Assembly (NCBI GenBank): GCA_934541105.1
Contig: CAKTDA010000007.1
Coordinates: forward strand, 124,001 to 188,000
Source: an uncultured Luteitalea sp.
GTDB lineage: Bacteria; Acidobacteriota; Vicinamibacteria; Vicinamibacterales; Vicinamibacteraceae
Reading direction: 5' to 3'
Length of the DNA stretch: 64,000 nucleotides
Positions 36,671-45,969 of this stretch are shown here, one piece after another. Position numbers and translations under genes: made by a program. Position 1 is the first letter of the stretch; each line of letters opens with the position of its first letter. The notes beneath the pieces are model-generated. The model saw nothing but the letters and a program-made list of their open reading frames with translations, was not told where the DNA came from and did not search any database.

Positions 36671-37708
36671 TCAGGGCGGCAGCGCCGCGACCTTGGCGCT
36701 GCGTTCGCACCACCGCACGACGAACCAAAGGGCCATCGCACCTGCCCCGATCACAAGGGTCATCCACATCGGCCCACGGGCACTGCCGACGGTGAAGACG
36801 CCAACGGCGCCGCCGACCGCCGCGAGCGCCATGTAGAGCGTCGCGACGCGGCGATGCGAGTGGCCGCACGCGACGAGGCGCTGGTACAGATGTGTGCGGT
36901 GTGCCTGCCACACCGGTTCGCCGCTCATCGCGCGGCGAACGAGCGTCAAGGCCGTGTCGAACACGAAGGGCCAGACCAGCAGGACGGACGGCAGCCATGC
37001 ATCCGGCCCCGCCAGCAGGAGCGGACTGGCCGACAGCAGGAATCCAAGCAGGGCGCTTCCCGCATCGCCCATGAAGATCGATGCGGGCGACCAGTTGTGT
37101 GCGAGAAAGCCGAGGGCAGACCCGACCAGCAGCGCGCCGGCGACCAGGAGCGCTGGAGCAGCAAGGACGTGACCCAAGAGCATCCAGCCGAGGCCAGCGA
37201 CGAGAGCCTGGCCGCCAGCGATGCCATCGATGCCATCCATGAAGTTGAAGGCGTTGATGAAACCCGCGACCCAGAGCAGCACCACTGCGGTTCCGAGCCA
37301 GCCAGGCAATGGCAGGGCGAAGGCTCCAAGGCCGACGGCGTCTAGGGGCCCGGCCAGCCCCACGACTGTCACGGCGGCTCCGGCGTGGACCGCGAACCGA
37401 ACGACGGCGGGTAGCGGGCGCAGATCGTCGACGAGCGAGACAAGCGCCACCACGGTCCCCACTCCTGCCAGGACCAGCCACCCGAGGCCCTGCCATTCGG
37501 GGGGGCCCCAGGACCCCGCCGCCCAGAAGCCGCCACCGAGCACCAGCGCCAGCGCCACCCCGCCCAAGCGCGGTGTTGGTACGACGTGTGAACTGCGGGC
37601 ATTGGGGTGGTCGTACAGATGCCAGCGCAGCGAGAGTTGCCGGACGATCGCGACCAGAACCCACACGAGGATCGCAGCCGCTGCCGCGACCGTGAGGAGA
37701 GACGACAT
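36671..37708 (-). CDS. MraY/WecA-type undecaprenyl-phosphate glycosyl-1-phosphate transferase
   Basis: This protein of 345 aa has about ten membrane helices. DHPNARSSHVVPTPRLGG at 33-50, Asp94-Asp95 in SLVDDLRPLP, NFMDGIDGIAGG at 155-166 and IFMGDAGSALLGF at 211-223 are the catalytic signatures of the WecA/WbpL family. It moves a HexNAc-1-phosphate onto undecaprenyl phosphate and so starts the glycan unit at the inner membrane. With the WbpM-type dehydratase upstream it resembles the WbpL-WbpM pair of O-antigen loci. The ATG at 37706-37708 is divergent from the heparinase gene (69 bp between starts). Confidence 0.9.
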   Translation of the reverse strand: MSSLLTVAAAAAILVWVLVAIVRQLSLRWHLYDHPNARSSHVVPTPRLGGVALALVLGGGFWAAGSWGPPEWQGLGWLVLAGVGTVVALVSLVDDLRPLPAVVRFAVHAGAAVTVVGLAGPLDAVGLGAFALPLPGWLGTAVVLLWVAGFINAFNFMDGIDGIAGGQALVAGLGWMLLGHVLAAPALLVAGALLVGSALGFLAHNWSPASIFMGDAGSALLGFLLSASPLLLAGPDAWLPSVLLVWPFVFDTALTLVRRAMSGEPVWQAHRTHLYQRLVACGHSHRRVATLYMALAAVGGAVGVFTVGSARGPMWMTLVIGAGAMALWFVVRWCERSAKVAALPP

Positions 37709-37777
37709 GCGCTATTCTTAGCGGTCGGCCAGTCGGCCGGCCCGCTTACATTGTACGTGGCCCATGGCTACCGCTTG

Positions 37778-39724
37778 ATGCGACGCGCGCAGCTCTACTT
37801 CCATACCCTTCGTTACCTGCATGCCCGCCAGGTCCCCGCCAGGGTCCGGCTGCGCCTCGGCCGAGCGGTGCGCGAGTGGGCTCCGGAGCTGACCGCGCGT
37901 TGGCGACAGAAGACAGCCGCGCGCATCGAACTACCGCACGAGGCACCGGTGCTGCCGACGCCCCGCCCCTTTGTCCAGCTCGAGGTCAGCGAGATTCGGA
38001 CTGTCGCCGCAGCGTGGCGCGAGGGAAGGCCGGCCTACCTCAACACCCCCATCGCCGTGGGATGGCCGCCGCGGTGGGCGGCCGGGAACGCCACCCAGCT
38101 GTGGCGGTATCACTTGCATTATTTCGACGAGGCTCCGCTGTTGGCCCAGGGCGATGCGGACGCCCAGGACGTGCTGCGGACACTCGTGTCGCACTGGATC
38201 GCAGAAGTGCCGTGCGGAGCGCGGGCTCACCGGGACGCCTGGCATCCCTATGTGGTCTCGTTGCGGTTGGTCAACTGGCTTCTCGCGTGGATGTATGCGC
38301 CCGGCCTCTTCCGCGCCGACCAGGCGTTTGCCGACAGCGTGCGCGCCCACGCCGTCTTCCTCGCTGCCAATCTCGAGACAGATGTCGGCGGCAACCATCT
38401 GCTGAAGAATCTGAAGGCCCTGGCCCTGGCTGGCGCCTGCTGGCCCGACTGGCGTCCGACCCGCGGCACGCTGGCGCCGTTTGCCGACGAACTCGGCCAG
38501 CAGATCCTGCTCGATGGCGTGCACTACGAGCGCTCGCCGATGTACCACTGCCAGGTCCTCGGTGACGCGCTCGACGTACTGCTGGTGCTCCGCGCGACCG
38601 ACCAGCCCCCGCCGACGCGGCTCGAAGCCGACGTGGCGCGGATGGTGGCCGCCCTGCGCGTGTTGACGCATCCCGATCGCGACATCGCGCTGCTTGGCGA
38701 CAGCGCCTTCGGCATGGCCCTGTCGCCGTTGGAACTCGAAACCGCATGGGGAGACCTGCTCGACACACCGACCGGGACACCCTCCGCACTACGTCATCGG
38801 CCACTCCTGCGGCATGGGCTGCCGACGGGCCTGCACGTCCGGCCTGACACGGCGGTCACCGCCGACGGTCCGATCGCCGTGCATGCGCCTCGTCATGCCG
38901 ACACCCACAGCGGGATCATCGTCCTCGACAGCAGGCGGCTCCGCGTGGTCACCGACGTCGGCGCCCTGTGCCCGGACGAGCTTCCCGCACACGCGCAAGC
39001 CGATACTTTCACGTTCGAGCTGTCGCTGGACGGTGTCCGCCTGGTCGTCGACGCCGGCGTGGACGAGTACGCGGCCGGACCCTGGCGGGGCTACTATCGC
39101 AGTACCCGCGCGCACAACACCGTCGAGATCGACGGCGAGGACTCGAGCGAATGCTGGGGGAGTTTCCGCGCGGCTCGCCGCGCCCGTGTCGACCAGGCGC
39201 GACTCGCGACTCGTGACGGCTGGCGGACGCTGACGGCACGCCACGACGGGTATCGCCGACTTCCCGCGCCGGCGATGCATACCCGGACGTTCAGCCTGCA
39301 CCGTCAGGGCGTCCTCGTCGTCCGCGACGAGATCGCCGGCTCGGGCGCGCACAGGATCCAGCGCTTCCTGCACCTGCACCCCGACACGGCCATCGAGCCC
39401 GGCAGCGGCCCCCGTGACCTGGTTCTTCGCCGAGGTGCCGCGGCGCTGCGCCTGGCCTGGACCGACGCCGACCCACCAGCGACGATCTCCGGCGCGACCA
39501 ATCCACACCAGGGTTGGTACGGCGAACGCTTCGGCGCACGTCGTCCCGCCCCGGTGCTCGTGTGGTCGGCCCGTATGCCGATGCCTCACTGCTCCGCGTT
39601 CGCGCTGATCCCGCTGGAGGTCGCGCCGCTCACGACGCCCTTTGCGGTGACGACAGCTGGGGCGATCTCCTCCGCCTTGGTCGACCTGCCGATGGCGCCG
39701 TTGGACAACTCGGAACTGCCCTAA
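37778..39724 (+). CDS. Heparinase II/III-family protein
   Basis: The 648-aa protein has an N-terminal alpha/alpha toroid part (about 100-330; MYHCQVLGDALDVL is a helix of it), and the heparinase II/III C-terminal beta part from about 390, with VITDVG-like RVVTDVGALCPDELPAHAQAD and GYYRSTRAHNTVEIDGEDSSECW. The His in RAHNTVEIDG is the conserved one of the family. No signal peptide is seen, so it may act in the cytoplasm or use another route. Such proteins are common next to a WbuB-like GT4 in exopolysaccharide loci, where they may trim or modify uronic-acid glycans. ATG at 37778 was chosen; a GTG at 37757 would add seven residues. Confidence 0.83.
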   Translation: MRRAQLYFHTLRYLHARQVPARVRLRLGRAVREWAPELTARWRQKTAARIELPHEAPVLPTPRPFVQLEVSEIRTVAAAWREGRPAYLNTPIAVGWPPRWAAGNATQLWRYHLHYFDEAPLLAQGDADAQDVLRTLVSHWIAEVPCGARAHRDAWHPYVVSLRLVNWLLAWMYAPGLFRADQAFADSVRAHAVFLAANLETDVGGNHLLKNLKALALAGACWPDWRPTRGTLAPFADELGQQILLDGVHYERSPMYHCQVLGDALDVLLVLRATDQPPPTRLEADVARMVAALRVLTHPDRDIALLGDSAFGMALSPLELETAWGDLLDTPTGTPSALRHRPLLRHGLPTGLHVRPDTAVTADGPIAVHAPRHADTHSGIIVLDSRRLRVVTDVGALCPDELPAHAQADTFTFELSLDGVRLVVDAGVDEYAAGPWRGYYRSTRAHNTVEIDGEDSSECWGSFRAARRARVDQARLATRDGWRTLTARHDGYRRLPAPAMHTRTFSLHRQGVLVVRDEIAGSGAHRIQRFLHLHPDTAIEPGSGPRDLVLRRGAAALRLAWTDADPPATISGATNPHQGWYGERFGARRPAPVLVWSARMPMPHCSAFALIPLEVAPLTTPFAVTTAGAISSALVDLPMAPLDNSELP

Positions 39725-40959
39725 TGCGCATCGCCTTGCTTTGCCAGTACTTTCCGCCCGAACTCGGTGCGCCGTCGGCACGCGTCAGCGAACTCGCCCG
39801 CGCGTGGACGACCAGCGGGCACGAGGTCACCGTCGTGACCGGCATGCCGAACCACCCGACGGGCATCCTACCGCCGGCATACCGCGGCATCAGGTTCGTG
39901 GAGGAGGCGTTCCACGGGGTGCGCGTCCTGCGCAACTGGGTGTACGCGACGCCTAACGAGGGGTTCGTAAAGCGGACGCTGAATCACCTGTCGTTCATGG
40001 TGTCGAGCCTCTGGTACTCGACCCGCAGGCTCCGTGGCAGCGACGTCATCGTCGTGTCCTCGCCGACGTTCTTCGTCGTCATCTCGGCGTGGCTGATGAG
40101 TCGAGTGCTCGGCGTGCCCTATGTGTTCGAGGTCCGCGATCTCTGGCCGGGAATCTTCGTGGAGCTGGGCATCCTCAAGAACCGCCACATAATTCGCGTG
40201 CTCGAGGCCGTCGAGATGTTCCTGTACCGACACGCGGCGCGCGTGGTCGTGGTCACCCACTCCTTCAAGGAAATCCTGGTGCGGCGAGGACTGCCGCCGG
40301 GCCACGTCGACGTCGTGACCAACGGCGTCGATCCGGAGTATTACCGGCCCATGTCAAGTGACACGGCCCAACGCTCGGCGCACAGCCTCAAGGACAAGTG
40401 TGTCGTCCTGTACATCGGCGCGCACGGCATCTCACACGCGCTGCAGGCGATCATCCAGAGCGCCGAGCGGCTGCGGGATCGCGACGACATCCGATTCGTG
40501 TTCGTCGGTGAAGGCGCCGAGAAGAAGGCTCTCGTCGAACGGGCCGCGGCGCTCGAGCTTGCCAACGTGTTGTTCCTGCCGGGTCAACCGAAAGAAACCA
40601 TGCCGTCCTGGTATGCGACGGCCGACATCGCGCTCGTGCCCCTGCGGGACATCGCGCTGTTCGAGACCTTCATCCCGTCGAAGATGTTCGAGATTCTTGC
40701 GTGCGCCCGTCCGGTCGTCGGCAGCGTACGCGGCGAAGCGCGGCGCATCCTCGAGGCGTCGGGAGGCGCCGTCGTGGTCGATCCGGAGGATGCCCAGGCC
40801 ATTGCCGACGCGGTCCGCGCGCTGGCGGATGCCCCGGCACGGCGCGAGGCGCTCGGCGCGGCAGGCCGGGCGTTCGTGATGGCGCACTACGACCGTCGTG
40901 TTCTCGCCGAGCAGTATGTCCGCATCCTGGCGGACGTTCGTGCCGAAAGGCGAGCGTGA
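39724..40959 (+). CDS. Glycosyltransferase family 4 (WbuB-like)
   Basis: This GT-B enzyme of 411 aa begins MRIALLCQYFPPELGAPSAR with the family start, and VTGMPNHPTGILPPAYRG follows as in WbuB/fucosyl- and HexNAc-transferases. FEVRDLWPGIFVELGIL and the donor site RDIALFETFIPSKMFEILACARPVV contain the conserved residues. The ATG overlaps the heparinase stop by one base (TAATG), so the two are coupled. It works at the cytoplasmic face on a lipid-linked sugar. Confidence 0.9.
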   Translation: MRIALLCQYFPPELGAPSARVSELARAWTTSGHEVTVVTGMPNHPTGILPPAYRGIRFVEEAFHGVRVLRNWVYATPNEGFVKRTLNHLSFMVSSLWYSTRRLRGSDVIVVSSPTFFVVISAWLMSRVLGVPYVFEVRDLWPGIFVELGILKNRHIIRVLEAVEMFLYRHAARVVVVTHSFKEILVRRGLPPGHVDVVTNGVDPEYYRPMSSDTAQRSAHSLKDKCVVLYIGAHGISHALQAIIQSAERLRDRDDIRFVFVGEGAEKKALVERAAALELANVLFLPGQPKETMPSWYATADIALVPLRDIALFETFIPSKMFEILACARPVVGSVRGEARRILEASGGAVVVDPEDAQAIADAVRALADAPARREALGAAGRAFVMAHYDRRVLAEQYVRILADVRAERRA

Positions 40960-40960
40960 C

Positions 40961-41848
40961 ATGAGCGCCCCTGCCTGCCTGGCCGTGACTGGAGCGACCG
41001 GCTTCACCGGGAGCGCGACCATTCCTCGCCTGCGTGCACGCTACCCCGACGTGCCGATCCGCGCGCTCGTCCGGCCCGATTCCGTCACGACCGTTCTCGA
41101 GACCCACGGCGTGACCTCGGTGGTGGGCGACCTCTGGGATCCCGCGTCCCTCGATCGTCTGCTCGAGGGTGCGGATACGCTGGTGAACATCGCGTCGCTC
41201 GGATTCGACTGGGTGGACCCGCTGATGGACGCAGTGGCGCGGTCGACCGTGCTGAAACGGGGTGTCTTCGTCAGCACGACGGCCATCCTCACGTCTCTAC
41301 CTGTCCGCAGCAAGCCGAAGCGCCAGCACGGCGAGAGGCGGGTGCAGGAAAGTGGCCTGGCCTGGACCATCCTGCGGCCGACGATGATCTACGGCACGCC
41401 CGCGGATCGGAACATCATTCGCCTGATTCGGCTGATTGACCGTAGCCCGGTGATTCCGCTGATCGCACCGCGGGCGCTGCAGCAGCCGGTGCACGTCGAG
41501 GACGTCGCCGCCGCGATTGTCGACGCCATAGACGCGCCGGGCAGCGTGGGCCGGGCGTTCGCTATCAGCGGCGCGGCACCCCTGACCTTCGACGCCTTGG
41601 TCCGGGAGACAGCCGCGGCGCTCGGCAAGAGGCGCGCAGTGCTCAGTGTGCCCCTCGGACCGGCGAAACTCGCCGTTCGCGCCTACAACCAACTCGTCAC
41701 GCGGGCGAGACTCACCGTAGAGCAACTCGATCGAATCGAGGAGGACAAGGCGTTCCCCTGGGCAGACGCACACGAGGCCTTCGGCTATGCGCCGAGGACC
41801 TTTGCCGAGGGTGTGCGTCAAGAAGTCGCCCTGTATCGCCGCCGCTGA
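40961..41848 (+). CDS. NAD(P)-dependent epimerase/reductase, SDR family
   Basis: This is a 295-aa extended or atypical SDR starting MSAPACLAVTGATGFTGSAT with a GATGFTG nucleotide motif. It lacks a clear YxxxK: the region VFVSTTAILTSL has Ser-Thr and then SKPKRQHGE, so its catalysis is uncertain. AWTILRPTMIYGTPADRNI is the typical atypical-SDR pattern (RPTMIYG). ATG at 40961 is one base after the GT4 stop. It probably reduces or epimerises a sugar on lipid or nucleotide carrier in this pathway. Confidence 0.8.
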   Translation: MSAPACLAVTGATGFTGSATIPRLRARYPDVPIRALVRPDSVTTVLETHGVTSVVGDLWDPASLDRLLEGADTLVNIASLGFDWVDPLMDAVARSTVLKRGVFVSTTAILTSLPVRSKPKRQHGERRVQESGLAWTILRPTMIYGTPADRNIIRLIRLIDRSPVIPLIAPRALQQPVHVEDVAAAIVDAIDAPGSVGRAFAISGAAPLTFDALVRETAAALGKRRAVLSVPLGPAKLAVRAYNQLVTRARLTVEQLDRIEEDKAFPWADAHEAFGYAPRTFAEGVRQEVALYRRR

Positions 41849-41876
41849 TCGCGGCGACACGGGTCCCCGGCCCTCG

Positions 41877-44024
41877 CTAGTCGAGTTCCACCGGCATCCC
41901 CGACGCTACGCTCTGCTGCGCGGCGAAGGTCGCACGCATGCTGCCGACGATGTCGGCCAGAGCAATCGGCGACGCGCCCCCCGTGCGGATGGCGTCGAGC
42001 CACAACGCGCACTCCTGCACGTGCCCCTTGTCGGTCGTCGTCTTGTGACGCTCGACACGGCCGTCGTTGGACAGCTCCAAGACTCGGAAGTCGTCGAGGA
42101 CAGCCGTTCGACCAGCGCTGAACGCTTCGACCCGTTCCTTGCCCGACTGCTTGTCGCCGTTGGCCGTGTAGATGACGGTTGCCACGCTGCCATTGCCGTA
42201 GGCCAACGTGATGACGACGTTGTCACCCTGATAGCGACCGACGTCGTCCATCGCGACGGCCGACACTTTCGCGGGCGTTTCCCCACACAGGTGATTGGCG
42301 AAGTCGATGAAGTGGCAGGCCTCGCCGAGAAGGCGCCCGCCACCCTGGGCCGGATCGTGCGTCCAGTGATCGGGCGGAAGGTAGCCCGCGTTGCATCGGT
42401 ACGTGAGCACGACTGGCTCGCCCGTCTGCAGAAACGCCTTCATGCGCTGCGCGTGAAGTGCGAAGCGGCGATTGAAGCCGACCATCAGCAGCTGTCCGGC
42501 GTGGCCGACCGCTGATTCGGTGATATCGACCAGCTCGGCCTCGGTCAAACAGAGCGGCTTCTCGACGAACACGTGCTTGCCGGCCTGCAGCGCCGCCAGC
42601 ACCTGCGGTGCATGCAGGTGGTGGCGCGTGAGGATCATCACAGCGTGTGTGTCGGCATCGGACAGGACGTCATCGAACCTGCTGGTGCAGTACGTGAATC
42701 CGTGAGCTGCGCCCATCGTGCGCGCAGACACGCCGTGGGCGCTCACGATGCCCCGCAGCACCCGCGGTTCGGCCTGCTTGAGGGCAGGCAGCAAGGTGGC
42801 CGACGCGAACAGGCCCGCACCGACCACGCTGACACCTGGTGCGGCGACCGGATGGGTCGCGACGGCGGGCGCGAGATCGACGCGCGGCTTGACCTCGCTG
42901 TCGCGGTCATACGTCAGGAGGACGCCGATGAACGGCTCGCTCGCCTTCCCCGTGATGACCTCGTACGCGCGGGGCGCCTCGGTAACGCCGAAGCGATGCG
43001 AAATCAGAGGAGCGACCTCCACGGCACCCGTTGCCAACAAATGCACGAAGGACGCGAGGTTGCGCTGGAGCGTCCACCGCACGAAGCCCGCCGGGTAGTC
43101 GTGACCGTGCAGTTCGTACTGAGGGTCGTACCGGCCCGGCCCGTACGAGCGTGAAACCTGGAACGTCAGCTCTTTCTGGAAATAGGGTTTGCGAGGCAGA
43201 CGCAGATCGAATGCGCCGACCGCGATCACGTGCGCGCGATCGCGGGCCAGTGCTGCGGCAAGCTCGCCGGGATCACTCGAGCTCGTGTCGGCAGTCACGA
43301 GCACGCTGTCGAACAGCATGCCGTCGGAGAACGAGCTCCCTGCAGCCTCAGCCTCGGCTCGCACTGCGGCGGCCACACCGAACCGGCGGGCGAGCTCGAC
43401 CCTCTCGGCACTCAAGTCGACACCGAAGACCTGGCATCCTGCCGCGCGTGCGATCTGAATCGTCAGCTGGCCCAGCAAACCGAGGCCGATGACGGCCACG
43501 CGATCACCCAACTGTGGCTGGGCCAGTCGGAAGCCGTGCATCGCGATGGCGCCGAGGGTGCCGAATGCGAAGTGATCGGCGGGAACGTCCGTACTCTCCG
43601 GAATGCGCGCGAACAGCATCTCCGGAGCGGCAGCGAACTCGGCGTGGCTGGCCACACCCGCTCCCGCGCACGCGACGAGGTCGCCTACTTGCGCGCCGCG
43701 GGTCCGGGAGCCGACGTCAATCACCTCCCCGACGAGCGAATAGCCCAGCGGCATCGGCTGTTCGAGATTCCTCTTGACCGTGTCGAAGGTCGCCGCGAGA
43801 CCCTCGCGGCGGGCGCGCTGCAAGACCTGGCGGACCAGGTCGGGCCTGGCCCGCGCCTTCTGCAGGAGGTTCTTCTCGGCGAACTCGACGACCATCCGCT
43901 CGGTGCCGGCAGACACCAGGGACGCAATTGTGCGCACGAGCACGCCGTTGTCGGGCACGACCGGCGTCGGAACGTCGGCCACCTGCACGTCACCACTGCG
44001 AATCGACTGCAACACCTGCTTCAT
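41877..44024 (-). CDS. Two-domain oxidoreductase (MDR alcohol dehydrogenase fused to Gfo/Idh/MocA)
   Basis: The 715-aa protein joins two enzymes. Residues 1 to about 360 are a medium-chain (zinc-type) dehydrogenase: LVSAGTERMVVEFAEKNLL, QPMPLGYSLVGEVIDVG and RVAVIGLGLLGQLTIQIARA. Residues about 390-715 are a Gfo/Idh/MocA NAD oxidoreductase: VSVVGAGLFASATLLPAL and KHVFVEKPLCLTEAEL, with GGGRLLGEACHFIDF. Such fusions are known as bi-domain oxidoreductases and occur in exopolysaccharide loci next to heparinase-like genes. The MDR part lacks an obvious catalytic-zinc cysteine cluster. ATG at 44022-44024 overlaps the asnB-like gene. Confidence 0.88.
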   Translation of the reverse strand: MKQVLQSIRSGDVQVADVPTPVVPDNGVLVRTIASLVSAGTERMVVEFAEKNLLQKARARPDLVRQVLQRARREGLAATFDTVKRNLEQPMPLGYSLVGEVIDVGSRTRGAQVGDLVACAGAGVASHAEFAAAPEMLFARIPESTDVPADHFAFGTLGAIAMHGFRLAQPQLGDRVAVIGLGLLGQLTIQIARAAGCQVFGVDLSAERVELARRFGVAAAVRAEAEAAGSSFSDGMLFDSVLVTADTSSSDPGELAAALARDRAHVIAVGAFDLRLPRKPYFQKELTFQVSRSYGPGRYDPQYELHGHDYPAGFVRWTLQRNLASFVHLLATGAVEVAPLISHRFGVTEAPRAYEVITGKASEPFIGVLLTYDRDSEVKPRVDLAPAVATHPVAAPGVSVVGAGLFASATLLPALKQAEPRVLRGIVSAHGVSARTMGAAHGFTYCTSRFDDVLSDADTHAVMILTRHHLHAPQVLAALQAGKHVFVEKPLCLTEAELVDITESAVGHAGQLLMVGFNRRFALHAQRMKAFLQTGEPVVLTYRCNAGYLPPDHWTHDPAQGGGRLLGEACHFIDFANHLCGETPAKVSAVAMDDVGRYQGDNVVITLAYGNGSVATVIYTANGDKQSGKERVEAFSAGRTAVLDDFRVLELSNDGRVERHKTTTDKGHVQECALWLDAIRTGGASPIALADIVGSMRATFAAQQSVASGMPVELD

Positions 44025-45955
44025 TGCACGGGTCCTCGGCGGCCATCCAGGAATGTCTGCATCCAGAGTTCGAGCGTCAGCAACTGCCACACCTGCATGC
44101 TGCCCTCGACGTGACCTGCGCGCTGTGCCTCCACCACGCGGCGGACGCCGTCAGGATCGAACAGCCCTCGCCGGCGCACCTGCGTGCTGGTCAGCAGATC
44201 GTCGACCATCGGGCGGAGGTCGTTGCGCAGCCAGACGCCGATGGGTGCGCCGAATCCGGCCTTGCGCTGGGTGAGCACCTCGGCTGGCCACACGTCTCGG
44301 AAGGCTTCGCGCAGCAGCCATTTCGTGGAACGGCCGCGAAGCTTAGCATTGGGTGGCACCTCGTTGGCCACCCATTGAGCGAAGGACCAGTCGAGAAACG
44401 GCACGCGCGCCTCCACCGAGGAGGCCATGCTCATCTTGTCGTTGTAAGTGAGGTTCAACGATGTCATGAACAACGTGGTGTCGTTGTACAACATCTGGTG
44501 CAGCCAGTCGGCATGCGCCACACGGTCGAAGGCGGCCTCGTGATACGCCGAGGTATCGACCGCATCCAGTCGCCGTGCCCGCTCGGTCAAGAGCAGCTGC
44601 GCCTGCTCGGCCTGATCGATGTACGTCGCGTTGGCGATGAACTGCGCCCGCGGCGGCAGCGAGGCGCTGCGGCCCCACTTGCGGAGCAGCCGACCGACAC
44701 CAGACCACGGACGTCCCGGCGCCGCCGGCGCGTGGCGGAACAGAGGGTCGAGCACGTGGCGCCGCAGCGCGCCCGGAATGGCGGCGTAGCGGCGAGCGTC
44801 TTCTGCCGCGATGTACTTGCGGTACCCGCCGAGCAGTTCATCACCGCCAACCCCAGACAGCAACACCGTGACATCGCGCCTGGCCTCGCGGCTGACCAGG
44901 TAGGCCATGATCAACGCCGGATCCGACGTGGGCTCGTCCATGTGCCAGACCAGACGCGGGAGAAGCGCTGCGACGTCGGGATCGACGGTGATCGGCGTGT
45001 GGATGCAGCCGAAGTGTGCCGCCGTGCGGGCGGCGACCTCTGGGTCGTCGACGGTCAACTCGCCAGCGCGGTGCCGGGGTGTGAAGCCGATGGTGTACGT
45101 CCGAACGGGGCTCGACGTACGGGCCGCCATCGCAGCGACGATGGCCGATGAGTCGAGACCGGCGCTCAGAAAGGCGCCGAGGGGCACGTCGCTCACCAGT
45201 TGGCTCTCGACAACCGCCGTGAACCGTTCGCGGAACTCGTGCACGAGCGCCCGCTCGTCGGACCGACGCGAGGCGCCCGCCTCGGGAAACTGCAGATCCC
45301 AGAACCGGTGCAGCGACAGCTCCCCGCCCCGCCAGATCGCGTAGTGCGCCGCAGGCAGCTTCAGGACCCCGTCGAACATCGTCAGCGGGTCGGGCGTCCA
45401 GAGGAAGCGCAGGTAAAACGGCAGTGCCTGCTCGTTCAGCGCCGGCTCGACGCCCGGTACTTCGAACAGAGCCTTGGCTTCCGAGGCAAACGCCAGCACG
45501 CCATCACGCACGGCGTAGTAGAGCGGCTTGATGCCGAAGTGGTCGCGAGCGAGCACCACTTCGTCGCGCTCACGATCCCAGATGGCCAACGCGAACATGC
45601 CGTTGAGGCGAGCGAAGGCCTCGACGCCAAGCTCTTCATACAAGGCGAGAATGACTTCGGTGTCGCTTCGAGACTTGAAGACGTGGCCGCGTCCCTCCAA
45701 CCACGCTCGCAGCTCACGAAAATTGAAGATCTCGCCGTTGAAGACGATCGACAGTCGCCCGCAGGCGCTGGCCATCGGTTGATGGCCCGCCGGCGACAGA
45801 TCGAGGATGGACAGGCGTCGATGGCCGAGAGCCACTTGGCGCGCCTGGTCGCACAGCACACCGTGGTCGTCCGGCCCACGATGCGACTGCACGTCCACCA
45901 TCCGCGCGATGGCAGCTGCATCAGCACGCCCGACGATGCCTGCGATGGCGCACAT
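44021..45955 (-). CDS. asnB: Glutamine-hydrolysing asparagine synthase-type amidotransferase
   Basis: The 644-aa protein has a class II glutaminase domain with Cys2 as nucleophile (MCAIAGIVG), HRGPDDHG and LSILDLSPAGHQPM. The synthase domain follows with LSAGLDSSAIVAAMAART (ATP-pyrophosphatase motif) and GVGGDELLGGYRKY. The start is fixed by Cys2, which must follow the initiator Met; ATG at 45953-45955 fits. In polysaccharide loci such enzymes can amidate uronic acids rather than make asparagine. Which of the two applies here is not decided by the sequence. It overlaps the bi-domain gene by four bases. Confidence 0.92.
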   Translation of the reverse strand: MCAIAGIVGRADAAAIARMVDVQSHRGPDDHGVLCDQARQVALGHRRLSILDLSPAGHQPMASACGRLSIVFNGEIFNFRELRAWLEGRGHVFKSRSDTEVILALYEELGVEAFARLNGMFALAIWDRERDEVVLARDHFGIKPLYYAVRDGVLAFASEAKALFEVPGVEPALNEQALPFYLRFLWTPDPLTMFDGVLKLPAAHYAIWRGGELSLHRFWDLQFPEAGASRRSDERALVHEFRERFTAVVESQLVSDVPLGAFLSAGLDSSAIVAAMAARTSSPVRTYTIGFTPRHRAGELTVDDPEVAARTAAHFGCIHTPITVDPDVAALLPRLVWHMDEPTSDPALIMAYLVSREARRDVTVLLSGVGGDELLGGYRKYIAAEDARRYAAIPGALRRHVLDPLFRHAPAAPGRPWSGVGRLLRKWGRSASLPPRAQFIANATYIDQAEQAQLLLTERARRLDAVDTSAYHEAAFDRVAHADWLHQMLYNDTTLFMTSLNLTYNDKMSMASSVEARVPFLDWSFAQWVANEVPPNAKLRGRSTKWLLREAFRDVWPAEVLTQRKAGFGAPIGVWLRNDLRPMVDDLLTSTQVRRRGLFDPDGVRRVVEAQRAGHVEGSMQVWQLLTLELWMQTFLDGRRGPVQ

Positions 45956-45969
45956 GTCGAGGATGGCGC

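Noticed and set aside
44025..44114. Longer N-terminus for the two-domain oxidoreductase
   Set aside because: The extension would read into the asnB-like gene; the family starts at MKQVLQS, and the four-base overlap supports 44024.
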